Positions 1 through 10,025 are shown, numbered from the stretch's first letter. The stretch is DNA of 64,000 bases from CAZKWG01 sp964615375 (GCA_964615375.1 CAZTOW010000051.1:1-64000), one strand, 5' to 3'. Numbers and translations: made by a program. Notes: a model not told the origin generated them from the sequence alone.

Positions 1-42
1 CCAGTCCGGATCTGTGGAGGGGGGCATGGGCGACCATGGTCT

Positions 43-849
43 CTACTCCGACTGAGCCTCGGGGAGGGTGGGATCGCAGAGCTGGAGCCAGACCACCTCG
101 CGGCGGCGGCGGTAGAGGGCCTCGGCGGGCTGAGGCGGTGACTGGTCGCGGGGGAGCGTGAGCACCACTGGGGTCGTCGCGCTGCCCCGCACGCATGCGA
201 GCCAACGGCCGGCCTGCGCGTCGAGCGTCGGGGTGAGCTCGCGCTCGCAGGCCTCCGCGCCGCGGCCCTCCTCCGCGCAGACGCTCAGCACGGTCTGAGC
301 CTGGAAGGCGTACCAGTGATGCTGGTCGCGCGACTCGGTGGCCCGGGTCAGGCGGCGCTCCAGCTCCACGCGCGCGGCCCCCGCCTGCTCCAGCTCCCCT
401 TGGAGACGGGCGCGCTCCTGCTCGCCCGCCGCCACCTGGGCCTCCGCCTCCTCCAGGCGAGCGCGGCTGGCCAGGATCTCGTCGCGCAGGCGGGTGAGCG
501 CCGCTTGCAGCTCCGCGCGCGCGTCGCCCGGCGCCAGCTCCGCCTCCGCCCGCCCGATCAGGCACTCCACCTGCGCCTGCGCCACCTGGAGCTGCAGGCT
601 CTCCAGCGCGCGGGCGTGGGCCTGCTCCAGGGCGTGCTCGCGGGCCTCGTGCTCCGCCCGCTGACGGGTCAGCGCCGCCTCTGATCGGGCGAGCGTGCCT
701 TCGCAGGCGTCCTGCCTCGCCTCCGCGTCCTCCAGCGCGCGACGCAGGTGAGTGATCTCGTCATCCACACTCTCGGCGCTCTGATGCCGCTCCCACAACA
801 GCCAGGCCAGCACGCCCAGCAGGCCGAGGGTGATCAGGGGTTGACGCAT
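43..849 (-). CDS. Membrane-anchored coiled-coil protein, unknown function
   Basis: A 268-residue protein that I do not recognise. One N-terminal hydrophobic segment (about residues 3-18) is followed by a long Glu/Ala/Arg-rich stretch (about 28-180) with the pattern of a continuous coiled coil, then a short C-terminal region with four cysteines. The predicted form is a single-pass inner-membrane protein with a long rod in the periplasm or cytoplasm. I chose the ATG at 847-849 over one four codons upstream because a GGAG lies six bases before it. It is transcribed away from the CRISPR leader. Nothing in it resembles a Cas protein. Confidence 0.6.
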   Translation of the reverse strand: MRQPLITLGLLGVLAWLLWERHQSAESVDDEITHLRRALEDAEARQDACEGTLARSEAALTRQRAEHEAREHALEQAHARALESLQLQVAQAQVECLIGRAEAELAPGDARAELQAALTRLRDEILASRARLEEAEAQVAAGEQERARLQGELEQAGAARVELERRLTRATESRDQHHWYAFQAQTVLSVCAEEGRGAEACERELTPTLDAQAGRWLACVRGSATTPVVLTLPRDQSPPQPAEALYRRRREVVWLQLCDPTLPEAQSE

Positions 850-1265
850 GAGGGGCTCCATCGGGCTTCATCAAGACATGGCGCGGGCAAGCGGATTGTG
901 ATGAAAAAGGGGTGAGGAAGGGCGAGGATCGCGTGTTGGACGGGATCCTTGGCGGTGGGGCCCTGGCTGGAGGGAGAGGGGCCTCGGTGTGGACGGGGGG
1001 CTTGTGGTGGAGGCGGGCGGTGAGGTATGGTGGAGATGGTGGTGGGGAGAATCCCCTACCCCCAGCGCTCTGTGAAAACCCAGGATCATTCGTGTCGGTA
1101 GGGGAAGGTTCGGGAGTCGGCGGTAGTGAAGGGTGAAGGCTGATAAAGTGGATGCTATAAGATCTAGTGGGTGTTGACGATCCAATAGTACGAGTTCGAT
1201 GGATCGGGGGGTAGGGGAATTCGGGTGAAATTGCGGGCCTGGAAGGCCAGGGCTGGAGGGCCGCG
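850..1265 (+). promoter_or_regulatory. Probable CRISPR leader
   Basis: This stretch has no convincing gene and directly abuts the first repeat. The array is read left to right, because the repeat ends in ATTGAAAC (the usual crRNA 5-prime handle) and the decayed repeats are at the right end, so the leader should be here. The last 200 bases are less GC-rich than the flanks and contain a TTGACG near 1174 that could serve as a -35 element, without a clear -10. Leader assignment is by position; no promoter is proven. Confidence 0.55.
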
Positions 1266-4200
1266 GTTGCAACACCCTGCGCGTTACGGAGCGCATTGAA
1301 ACGACCGGGATGGCGTTACCATTGGCGTCGAGCGTGAAGTTGCAACACCCTGCGCGTTACGGAGCGCATTGAAACCACCGTTGACCGTGACCGTCCCCCA
1401 TCTGCCATCGGCACTGTTGCAACACCCTGCGCGTTACGGAGCGCATTGAAACTCGACGTACATTTCCTCAGGATCTACCTCTACATCGAAGTTGCAACAC
1501 CCTGCGCGTTACGGAGCGCATTGAAACGTGAGTACATGACATTCACTTACCAAAGTAAGTTATACGTTGCAACACCCTGCGCGTTACGGAGCGCATTGAA
1601 ACTTCTTGTGGCCCGCCTCGGCACCCACGCTGAGGTGGTTGCAACACCCTGCGCGTTACGGAGCGCATTGAAACAGCAGCCGGGGGTGGCGAGGATGACG
1701 AACAGGGTGGTCGTTGCAACACCCTGCGCGTTACGGAGCGCATTGAAACTCCGGGCTCCGGCTCGGTGGTGAGGTGGGTGCCGAGTTGCAACACCCTGCG
1801 CGTTACGGAGCGCATTGAAACCTGGAAGGCCGGGAAGCACGTGTCGTCCTCCTCGTTCGTTGCAACACCCTGCGCGTTACGGAGCGCATTGAAACGAGTT
1901 GATGACGTGAACCTCCCCATTCGCGAAGACCACGTTGCAACACCCTGCGCGTTACGGAGCGCATTGAAACGCGTGTCGCCCTCGTCCGAGCAGCTCACCG
2001 AAATCGCGTCACGTTGCAACACCCTGCGCGTTACGGAGCGCATTGAAACAGAGATCCCGTCCGACGGACCCATCCGGGAAGTACAGGAGTTGCAACACCC
2101 TGCGCGTTACGGAGCGCATTGAAACTTGATGTGGTCACCTGGGCTCGCGACCGCGACGATGCTGTTGCAACACCCTGCGCGTTACGGAGCGCATTGAAAC
2201 AACTTGAGACGCGGCGCGTCGTAGGTTCCCTTGGCCTGTTGCAACACCCTGCGCGTTACGGAGCGCATTGAAACCGGAGGGTCGTTGAGTCAACAGTGCA
2301 CACCGTGTGCAAAGTTGCAACACCCTGCGCGTTACGGAGCGCATTGAAACTTGGCCCCGATCCGCGCGTGACCGAAGCACCAGATGCGGGTTGCAACACC
2401 CTGCGCGTTACGGAGCGCATTGAAACCGGGTGGTAAGTTTCGCCATCCTTCACCTCAGCCGTTGCAACACCCTGCGCGTTACGGAGCGCATTGAAACCGG
2501 GCGCGGAGCGTGCCGGCTCGCCGATTCCCAGCGCCGTTGCAACACCCTGCGCGTTACGGAGCGCATTGAAACCAAGCATCCTGTTCGGTCATGGGGGATG
2601 GCAGCTGTTGCAACACCCTGCGCGTTACGGAGCGCATTGAAACACGTCCTCTCGCCGAGCGCGCTCCTTGCGCACCCGTTGCAACACCCTGCGCGTTACG
2701 GAGCGCATTGAAACTGAGGCCCTTGAGGGCGGCGGCCGCTGAGTCGAGGCGTTGCAACACCCTGCGCGTTACGGAGCGCATTGAAACATGAGGGCCTCCG
2801 GTTCGCCGTCGCCTCCCACACAATCGTTGCAACACCCTGCGCGTTACGGAGCGCATTGAAACACGCGTGAGGCGTGATGTCAGCCCCTGATCGGGGTGGT
2901 GTTGCAACACCCTGCGCGTTACGGAGCGCATTGAAACCTGCGTAGCGGCGCCACCCCCTTCCGTGCCAGCGCCAGTGTTGCAACACCCTGCGCGTTACGG
3001 AGCGCATTGAAACATGGTCCCGTCGACCAGCGTGTAGAGCTCGGGCGAGTGTTGCAACACCCTGCGCGTTACGGAGCGCATTGAAACTCCCACCACGAAA
3101 AACATGATCCCTCCCAGGATGAGTTTGTTGCAACACCCTGCGCGTTACGGAGCGCATTGAAACTCCGTTGCAGGCCCAGAGGCCCGCAACGAGAAGATAG
3201 GTTGCAACACCCTGCGCGTTACGGAGCGCATTGAAACTCCGAGACGGTCCGGCTCATGTCGGTGTTGATGGAGAGGTTGCAACACCCTGCGCGTTACGGA
3301 GCGCATTGAAACGCAGCGAGAGCCGTGACAGCACCGGGGTGCACGTACGGTTGCAACACCCTGCGCGTTACGGAGCGCATTGAAACACCTGCGCAGCATC
3401 GATCAGGCGGTCGATCGCGCAGGTTGCAACACCCTGCGCGTTACGGAGCGCATTGAAACGATGATGGTGGCGGGCTCGTAGCCGACGCTGGACGGTGTTG
3501 CAACACCCTGCGCGTTACGGAGCGCATTGAAACCGGTGCGCAGTGCGGGCATCGACGCGATCGTGTTGTTGCAACACCCTGCGCGTTACGGAGCGCATTG
3601 AAACCTGTTGCCAACGTAGCCGATCATGGGCTCCCCTTGGGGTTGCAACACCCTGCGCGTTACGGAGCGCATTGAAACCCACTTGTCACCTTCCTTCTTG
3701 TCACGCGGGAGAGTTGCAACACCCTGCGCGTTACGGAGCGCATTGAAACCCATGGACGTCGGCCTTGAATGGTCCGATGGCGAAGTTGCAACACCCTGCG
3801 CGTTACGGAGCGCATTGAAACAGCACATGTAGGGGGCCGCCGGCTTCAGGCAGATCAGTTGCAACACCCTGCGCGTTACGGAGCGCATTGAAACGGGCCT
3901 GCACGGCGGAGGCGAGCCCGCTCCCGCCGGGGAGGTTGCAACACCCTGCGCGTTACGGAGCGCATTGAAACTTCAGACCCTCCACGGTGAACGCGTTGTA
4001 GTCGGTTGAGTTGCAACACCCTGCGCGTTACGGAGCGCATTGAAACTCGCGGCAAACATTCGCAAGCTGTCCGATCCGATCATGGTTGCAACACCCTGCG
4101 CGTTACGGAGCGCATTGAAACGTTCGCTCGAGCCGATGCACGAGCCGCGCGCGGAGCTCCTCAGTTGCAACACCCTGCGCGTTACGGAGCGCATTGAAAC

Positions 4201-5095
4201 AACACCAGTCAGCCAGATGGTCAGATACCAGGGAGCAGGTTGCAACACCCTGCGCGTTACGGAGCGCATTGAAACAACTCGGGCAGATGAACCATATGAC
4301 GCATGACCTCTTGTTGCAACACCCTGCGCGTTACGGAGCGCATTGAAACAACTGGATGATGCCGCCAGGAGCGAACACAGTACGTTGCAACACCCTGCGC
4401 GTTACGGAGCGCATTGAAACTTCGTGGCCCTGGCCCTCAGGCTCAGAACCCGGTTCTCGTTGCAACACCCTGCGCGTTACGGAGCGCATTGAAACTCCTG
4501 GGCGCCCTCCCGCTTCCACGCGTTGGTGTTGCAACACCCTGCGCGTTACGGAGCGCATTGAAACTGCGTTGCTCCATCCTCCGGCGAGCAGCATCTTGCA
4601 CCTGGTTGCAACACCCTGCGCGTTACGGAGCGCATTGAAACGTGGTCTCGGCCGTGGCACCCTCGAACACCGACTCGGGGTTGCAACACCCTGCGCGTTA
4701 CGGAGCGCATTGAAACCGCGCGAGAGGGCCGACGTGGGAGGTCTCGGGATAGGTCGTTGCAACACCCTGCGCGTTACGGAGCGCATTGAAACATGAGTGC
4801 GAGTGCGAGTGCGAACGTCATGGCGTGCTCCTGGTTGCAACACCCTGCGCGTTACGGAGCGCATTGAAACCTGGGCCAGGTCGACGACCGCGTTGCCGGT
4901 CGGTTCGAGTTGCAACACCCTGCGCGTTACGGAGCGCATTGAAACCGCGTCCCGTCTGCGCGCGGGTGTGCTCGCTGCTGACCGCGTTGCAACACCCTGC
5001 GCGTTACGGAGCGCATTGAAACCCGGAGCCATGGGCTCCCATCCAGCAGTAGCTGGAGGTGTTGCAACACCCTGCGCGTTACGGAGCGCATTGAA

Positions 5096-7182
5096 GAGCC
5101 CTATCGGTATTGAATGCCGATAGGGCCGTTCAGGAACCGCTGAACAGCCCCCTTCCGCCGTCTCTTCAGCCATCTCCTCCCGCGTCCTGTCCCTCTGGCG
5201 ACCGTCTTCCGCGCTCCGAGCGGCTCTCAACATCTCCCGGGACGGCTCTCGACGCTGCCGAAAGGTGCACCTCTCCGTCTCAACATCTCCGTGTCGCTCC
5301 CGAGACCCTCGCGATGGGACGCGCGCGAGCCCTCAGCCACCGGGTGGCGGCGCGGGTCCGAGCAGCGCGCGGAGCCGCTCCTTCGGCTGGATCTCAGCGG
5401 TCCAGACCAGGGCATGCTGGAGGATGGCGATGAGGTGGAGTCGGATCAGCCAGAAGGAGGCGCGGCGGTGGCGGGCCTGTTCGAGGAGAAACCGCCCCTT
5501 CTTGTGCGCGTTGCTGCGCTCGCAGCCCGTTCGGAGGCGGTAGGTCTCCGCGTAGGTGGTGCTGTTTCGCTGGATCTCGGGGAAGAGACGGGGGTCGTCC
5601 TGGGTCGCGAGGTTGACCACGGGCCCGAGCTCAGTGTCGGGCTGGCACCTCCATTCCGAGTCCGCTGGAGGGGCGATGGGACAGACGGAGATCCTGCCAG
5701 CTTTGACGGGGCAGACGAAGGTGGGCCGGCCCGGCTCGCTGGATCCCCAGGGAGCCATCTCCACACTGGCCTGGCAGAGGGGGATGGCCTTGGGGCTGAG
5801 GTGGAGCTCGGATCGCTTAGGGTGGAGGGCGGGCGCGCCGTTGAGCGGGATGACGGGTCGGATCTGATGGTCGTCGCAGAGGGCGTAGGTGGCGAAGCCG
5901 TCGTGTCCGGCATCGGCGATGAAGCGGTCGATCTTCCACCCCTCGGTGTCGTCGCGGAGGGTCTTGCCGAGCTGCTCCAAGGCCAGGAGGCCGGCGACGT
6001 GATCGGAGGAGTTGGCGGGGTCGAGCCGGAGGAGGACGGGCAGGTCGTGGCGCTCGTAGGGGACGCAGATCTCGTAGAAGTGGTGGCCGTAGAAGTAGTG
6101 TCTGCGGTAGGCATCGTAGCCGGATCGGGCGTCGGGGTCGGCGTAGGTCCTCAGACAGGAGCAGGTCTTGTGGCGGTCGCAGGCGCAGGAGCGCTTTCCG
6201 AGGCCGCAGGCGCCGGTGACCAGGGGGCTGCCGTCCCCGGCGACGACGAGGGCGCGCAGATCCCCGAGGAGCCCCCGCTGGGCGGAGGGTCGGACGGCGA
6301 GCGTCCAGAGGAGCTCCGAGAGCCGACCGAGCAGGTCGTCGGGACGGCGCGTGGCGCGCGCGGCTCGGAGGGACTTCAGCGCGAGCTCGGAGGGGATGCC
6401 GTCCGGGCCCGTCTCTTCGGGCACCTTCGCACGTTTGTGGTGTTTCGTGCGCTTCCCTTCGTTGTGGGGCGGGCGCGGGGTCCGGGTGGCGCGTCGGGTC
6501 TGTTCGCTGGGAGGCACGTAGCCGATCACGCCGCAGGGACGCGGACCATCGTGCAGGCGATGAAGGAAGTCGTAGAAGGTCCCTACGCCGGGCGAGACGT
6601 TCTCGCCCCTCGGGGCTTCCTCGGGGAGTCCCGCCAGGACGCGGAGCACACCACTGCCGCGCAAGGCCGGAACGAGCTTGTTGATGGAGGGGATTTTCAG
6701 CAGGAGCGCCAGGAGCAGGCAGCGGAGCAGCACGACCGGATCCCAGGGGTCGCCTCCGCGCGGGCTCGCGGCGTAGCAGCGGGCCAGGTGCGGGCGGGCG
6801 GGCTCGAGGTCGAGGGTGAGCAGGACAGCGATGGTCTCCGCGTGCTGCTCGAGCTGGGCGAGGACATTCGGGTCGTCTTGGTGGCCCAGACTCCACGCGC
6901 GGACGAAAGCGGGATAGGAGGGGGAGGGGTCGGTCTGCATCGAGCGCTCCTTTCTCGTGTTACAACGCGGAGTCTTACTCGGTGCAGGCCGATCCACAAC
7001 AGAGATCCCAATACAGGATAATCGTGGGGCTCCAAGGGGGGCAAAAATTCTGATTCGGCATTATCGCGTCCAGGTGGCGAATGCCGATAGACTCCTGAGC
7101 CCTGCTCTCGACCCGTTGGAACTCAAGGGACTACGGGGGCGTGATGATGGGGAGAGGCCCGCTTTGAATCGCCGAGCGGGCT
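5096..7182 (-). mobile_element. Insertion sequence (DDE transposase) inside a CRISPR repeat
   Basis: This 2,087-bp element lies exactly between the two halves of CRISPR repeat 52, with ATTGAA present on both sides, which reads as a 6-bp target duplication. Its ends are imperfect inverted repeats starting AGCCC..TCGG, and each end is itself a hairpin: ten paired bases at 5098-5126 and seven at 7157-7181. A second shared motif, CTATCGGYATT, occurs inverted at 5101-5111 and about 7079-7089, so the transposase may use subterminal sites. It carries a single gene. The family is probably within the IS5/IS1182 group, but I cannot confirm it. Confidence 0.85.
5333..6940 (-). CDS. DDE transposase of the CRISPR-inserted element
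   Basis: A 535-residue transposase. The likely catalytic triad is D236 (VVAGDGSPL), D343 (FIADAGHDG) and E474 (TGCERSNAHKK). Residues 1-135 resemble the N-terminal transposase domain of the IS1182/IS5 type (DUF772-like), with a hydrophobic LLLALLLKIPS stretch. A cysteine/histidine cluster at 252-262 (CACDRHKTCSC) looks like an inserted zinc-binding knuckle. The ATG at 6938-6940 is preceded by AGGAG at good spacing; an upstream in-frame ATG at 6997 lacks one. The frame is intact, so the element may still be active. Confidence 0.85.
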   Translation of the reverse strand: MQTDPSPSYPAFVRAWSLGHQDDPNVLAQLEQHAETIAVLLTLDLEPARPHLARCYAASPRGGDPWDPVVLLRCLLLALLLKIPSINKLVPALRGSGVLRVLAGLPEEAPRGENVSPGVGTFYDFLHRLHDGPRPCGVIGYVPPSEQTRRATRTPRPPHNEGKRTKHHKRAKVPEETGPDGIPSELALKSLRAARATRRPDDLLGRLSELLWTLAVRPSAQRGLLGDLRALVVAGDGSPLVTGACGLGKRSCACDRHKTCSCLRTYADPDARSGYDAYRRHYFYGHHFYEICVPYERHDLPVLLRLDPANSSDHVAGLLALEQLGKTLRDDTEGWKIDRFIADAGHDGFATYALCDDHQIRPVIPLNGAPALHPKRSELHLSPKAIPLCQASVEMAPWGSSEPGRPTFVCPVKAGRISVCPIAPPADSEWRCQPDTELGPVVNLATQDDPRLFPEIQRNSTTYAETYRLRTGCERSNAHKKGRFLLEQARHRRASFWLIRLHLIAILQHALVWTAEIQPKERLRALLGPAPPPGG

Positions 7183-7258
7183 ATTGAAACACATCAGATT
7201 CGCTTTCCTCTCTCATAGACGGTGGTAGTTGCAACACCCTGCGCGTTACGGAGCGCAT
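7183..7258 (+). repeat. Stranded trailer end of the CRISPR array
   Basis: ATTGAAAC at 7183-7190 is the 3-prime end of the repeat interrupted at 5095. It is followed by a normal-length 37-bp spacer and then 31 matching bases of a further repeat (7228-7258) whose 3-prime end has decayed to AGCGCC. This is the original trailer end of the array. A transcript from the leader would have to cross the insertion sequence to reach it, so this spacer is probably silent. Confidence 0.93.
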
Positions 7259-7688
7259 AGCGCCACCCTACACATTACGGACTGGCAAAACGCGGCAGCT
7301 CACCCGCCCAGAGCCCGCGTGGGTCCGCACAGGGGCTGCTCGCCAAGACGCGACCTTCGGCCGCGCCTTGGCGCTTTCTTACTGGTCGATAGCTCACAGT
7401 CGGGCGTTTCTCGGGGTTCGATACTTCATTGACCCGTCAACGCCCGACTGCTGTCGCTATCTCCCCGCCATCACGAGCGAAGCGCGTTTTTCTAACGCGC
7501 CTCGCCCGTGATGGCTCCCCGCAGGTGGTTGGCCCCGGCTTCTCGGAGCTCGTCCGGCGGTCACGCTGGCGGCCCTCACCTGCGCCGTACCTCCACCCCA
7601 GCCTGAGCCCCAGACAGCGAAGCCCCCTCCCTCCCCTCGAGCGCGGCGTCGACCTTCCGGCCCGCCACCTCCTCTCTCTCGCGCCGAC
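7259..7688. other. Non-coding stretch with three consecutive hairpins
   Basis: There is no supportable gene between the array and the helicase. Three strong inverted repeats follow one another: 7341-7352 with 7362-7373 (11 of 12 pairs, 9-base loop, then CTTTCTT); 7397-7408 with 7439-7450 (12 of 12 pairs, 30-base loop); and 7468-7488 with 7494-7514 (19 of 21 pairs, 5-base loop). The first could be a terminator. The third, with long arms and a tiny loop, looks like a structured RNA or a small palindromic repeat element. Confidence 0.7.
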
Positions 7689-7720
7689 CTCCGTGCCCTC
7701 TGTGCTCTCTGTGGTGAAAT
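7689..7720. repeat. Short TCTGTG-type tandem repeat
   Basis: Three imperfect 8-9-base units (CTCCGTG, CCCTCTGTG, CTCTCTGTG) lead into GTGAAA. Similar runs recur between genes in many unrelated bacterial genomes and give spurious ORFs with alternating His-Arg-Glu or Thr-Glu-Asp runs. I recognise the pattern but know no function for it. Confidence 0.4.
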
Positions 7721-7914
7721 GCCCGAAAGATCGCGGACTCCTCCCAGATCCTCACCCCAAGTCCCCCACCCGCCCAGGCGCCCCCCACCCCACCCTCCAG
7801 TGGCGGCCCCCGCGAACATCGGATATCTTCCAACCACGCTGCCGGGAGCATCACCGATCCGTCCCTCCGCAGCTCGCCGCCGATCCTGGCGGTCTCGAAC
7901 CTGGAGTGTCCCTC

Positions 7915-9123
7915 TTGTCCTTCGAAGTGCTCGGCCTCGCCGAGCCTCTGCTCCGCGCGGTACGCGCGGAGGGCTACACCACCCCCACGCCCATTCAGCT
8001 CGCCGCCATCCCTGCGGTGCTCGCCGGGCGAGATCTCATCGGCTGCGCGCAGACAGGGACCGGCAAGACCGCCGCGTTCGCGCTGCCCATCCTCCAACGG
8101 CTCGCGGCGGAGGCCAGGAAGCCCCGCGCCCGACGCCCCCGCGCCCTCGTGCTGGTCCCCACCCGCGAGCTCGCGCTGCAGGTCCACGAGAGCTTCCGCG
8201 CCTACGGGCGCTTCCTCAACCTCCGCTTTGCCGTGATCTTCGGCGGCGTGGGCCAGGCCCCGCAGGAGCAGGCGCTGGCCGGCGGGCTGGACGTGCTCAC
8301 GGCGACGCCGGGACGGCTGCTGGACCTCGCGGGTCAGGGCCACGTCCGCTTCGACGACGTGAGCGTCTTCGTGCTGGATGAGGCCGATCGCATGCTGGAC
8401 TTCGGCTTCCTGCCGGACGTCAAGCGCGTGGTCGCCGGGCTCTCGGCCGAGCGCCAGTCGCTGATGTTCTCCGCCACCATGCCCTCCGAGATCGTGCAGC
8501 TCGCCGACCGGCTCACGCGCGACCCCGCCCGGGTGGAGGCCGCCCCGCAGGCCACCCCCGCCGAGCGCGTCCAGCAGAAGGTCCTCTTCGTGGAGACGCC
8601 GGAGAAGCGCCGCGCGCTCGCCGAGATCGTCGGGCGGCCGGAGGTGACGCGCGCGATCGTGTTCACCCGCACCAAGCACCTGGCGAACCGCGTGACCGAG
8701 TTCCTCGTCCAGTCGGGCGTGTCCGCGGCCGTGATCCACGGCAACAAGTCGCAGGGCGCGCGCCAGACTGCGCTGGCCCGCTTCAAGAGCGGCGACGCGC
8801 CGGTGCTGGTGGCGACCGACATCGCCAGCCGCGGCATCGACGTGGACGGCGTGAGCCACGTCATCAACTACGACCTCCCCAACGTCGCCGAGAGCTACGT
8901 GCACCGCATCGGACGCACGGCGCGGGCGGGGGCCTCGGGCGTGGCGGTCTCGCTGTGCTCGCAGGACGAGATCGATCACCTTCGGGGGATCGAGCGCCTG
9001 ATGGGCCGTCGCATCGAGGTCATGGAGGGCGGGCGCGCGCGGGCTCCTCAGCGGCCGCGGGCCGAGGCGCTCAGCTCCCCAGGGCCAGGAAGCCCCCGTC
9101 GACCGGCAGCGTCGCGCCGGTGA
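7915..9123 (+). CDS. DEAD-box RNA helicase, RhlE-like
   Basis: An ATP-dependent RNA helicase of 402 residues, presumably acting in RNA turnover or ribosome assembly. All core motifs are present: Q motif TPTPIQ (23-28), Walker A AQTGTGKT (45-52), PTRELALQ (82-89), TPGR (131-134), DEAD (155-158), SAT (186-188), ATDIASRGID (300-309) and HRIGRTARAG (330-339). The short basic C-terminal tail is typical of RhlE. I chose the TTG at 7915 because GGAG lies eight bases upstream and the family similarity begins there; the frame is open about 160 codons further upstream but that stretch is not protein-like. The 3-prime end overlaps the convergent oxidoreductase gene by 53 bases. Confidence 0.9.
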   Translation: MSFEVLGLAEPLLRAVRAEGYTTPTPIQLAAIPAVLAGRDLIGCAQTGTGKTAAFALPILQRLAAEARKPRARRPRALVLVPTRELALQVHESFRAYGRFLNLRFAVIFGGVGQAPQEQALAGGLDVLTATPGRLLDLAGQGHVRFDDVSVFVLDEADRMLDFGFLPDVKRVVAGLSAERQSLMFSATMPSEIVQLADRLTRDPARVEAAPQATPAERVQQKVLFVETPEKRRALAEIVGRPEVTRAIVFTRTKHLANRVTEFLVQSGVSAAVIHGNKSQGARQTALARFKSGDAPVLVATDIASRGIDVDGVSHVINYDLPNVAESYVHRIGRTARAGASGVAVSLCSQDEIDHLRGIERLMGRRIEVMEGGRARAPQRPRAEALSSPGPGSPRRPAASRR

Positions 9124-9841
9124 TCCACCCAGACGCCTCCATCGCCAGGAAGGCCACCGCCCGCGCCACGTCCTCGGGCTGACCTACCCGCCCCAGCGGG
9201 GTGCGGGCCAGGATCGCCGCCTTCTTCTCGGGCTGCGCCAGCACGCCCTCGGTGAGCGGGGTGGCGACGTACCAGGGGGCCACGAGGTTGACGCGGACGC
9301 CGTGCGGGCCCCACTCGGCCGCCAGGAAGCGGGTGAGGCCGTCCAGCGCGCCCTTGGTCATGGCGTAGATCGCCGTGGACGTGCGGATGGCCCGCTGGCT
9401 GCTGACGGAGCCCATCAGGACGACGCTGGGCGCCGGGGAGGCGCGCAGCAGCGGGAAACAGCCCTGGCACAGGCCCCAGGCGCTGTCGACGTTGGTGCGC
9501 TGGAGCTGCTCCCAGTCCTGAAGTGTGGCCTCCAAGGTGGGCTTGCGGATGTTCCCACCCGCGTTGCAGACCAGGACGTCCAGCCGCCCCCAGCGCCCGC
9601 GGAGCTCGGTCAGCGTGCGCTCCCGGCCCTCCGGGGTGCTGAGGTCCGCCGCGATCCCGTGGGCGGCTCGGCCCTCGGCGCGCAGCTCGGCCACGGCGCG
9701 CTCCAGGTCCGCCTCTCCGCGGGCGACCAGGATCAGCTCCGCCCCGCGCGCGGCGAGCTCCGCGGCGATGGCTCTCCCCAGCCCGCGGCTGGCGCCGGTC
9801 ACGAGGGCGAGGCGGCCGTCCAGGCGCCAGGGATCGGACAT
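9071..9841 (-). CDS. Short-chain dehydrogenase/reductase, tropinone-reductase-like
   Basis: A classical SDR of 256 residues that uses NAD(P)H to interconvert a carbonyl and an alcohol. The cofactor motif TGASRGLG is at 15-22, CNAG at 92-95, the catalytic serine in SVSS at 145-148, and the catalytic pair Y159/K163 in YAMTK. The NAGGNIRKPT segment is like the tropinone-reductase/gluconate-5-dehydrogenase branch, so NADPH use is possible. The substrate cannot be told. The gene is monocistronic and convergent with the helicase gene. Confidence 0.88.
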   Translation of the reverse strand: MSDPWRLDGRLALVTGASRGLGRAIAAELAARGAELILVARGEADLERAVAELRAEGRAAHGIAADLSTPEGRERTLTELRGRWGRLDVLVCNAGGNIRKPTLEATLQDWEQLQRTNVDSAWGLCQGCFPLLRASPAPSVVLMGSVSSQRAIRTSTAIYAMTKGALDGLTRFLAAEWGPHGVRVNLVAPWYVATPLTEGVLAQPEKKAAILARTPLGRVGQPEDVARAVAFLAMEASGWITGATLPVDGGFLALGS

Positions 9842-9972
9842 CGGACCTCCGTCTGAGGGCTCGGGTCTAACACGCCCGGTGAGAGGCTCGGGTCGGGTGC
9901 GCGCGCATGCGCGCTCAACGGAGCGCGCGCGGGTGGGCGATGGAAGAAGGCGGATTTTTCAATGAGGTATCG

Positions 9973-9989
9973 CTGGCACAACTTTTGCT
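9973..9989 (+). promoter_or_regulatory. Sigma-54 promoter of the NlpC/P60-like gene
   Basis: CTGGCACAACTTTTGCT matches the -24/-12 consensus YTGGCACGRNNNTTGCW at all but one position, with exactly ten bases between GG and GC. Transcription should start near 10000, leaving a leader of about 25 bases before the ATG at 10026. No copy of the palindrome found at the two other sigma-54 promoters lies upstream. Hairpins occur at 9901-9914 and 9909-9928. Confidence 0.8.
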
Positions 9990-10025
9990 CATAGGGCCGG
10001 CGAACCCGAACCGACGGAGCCCCCC

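Larger units (their letters stand above)
1266..7258 (+). CRISPR. CRISPR array, 53 repeats, split by an insertion sequence
   Basis: A 37-bp repeat (begins GTTGCAACACC, ends GCGCATTGAAAC) starts at 1266, 1339, 1416 and so on to 5061; I counted 52 starts without a break up to 5061. Spacers are all different and 32-42 bp long. The repeat holds a short palindrome, TGCGC...GCGCA. Repeat 52 is cut after ATTGAA at 5095 by the insertion sequence and resumes as ATTGAAAC at 7183; one more 37-bp spacer (7191-7227) and a truncated terminal repeat (7228-7258) follow. The handle and the variable spacer length fit a type I or type III system, but the type cannot be fixed because no cas gene is in the window. 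Confidence 0.97.

Noticed and set aside
1446..5123. Many ORFs across the CRISPR array on both strands, with repeated MRSVTRRVLQ or FNALRNAQGVAT
   Set aside because: They are translations of the CRISPR repeat and its spacers.
5101..7091. A shorter insertion sequence ending at the inverted CTATCGGYATT motif near 7091
   Set aside because: It would leave about 90 unexplained bases before ATTGAAAC, whereas 5096-7182 rejoins the CRISPR repeat exactly with a 6-bp duplication.
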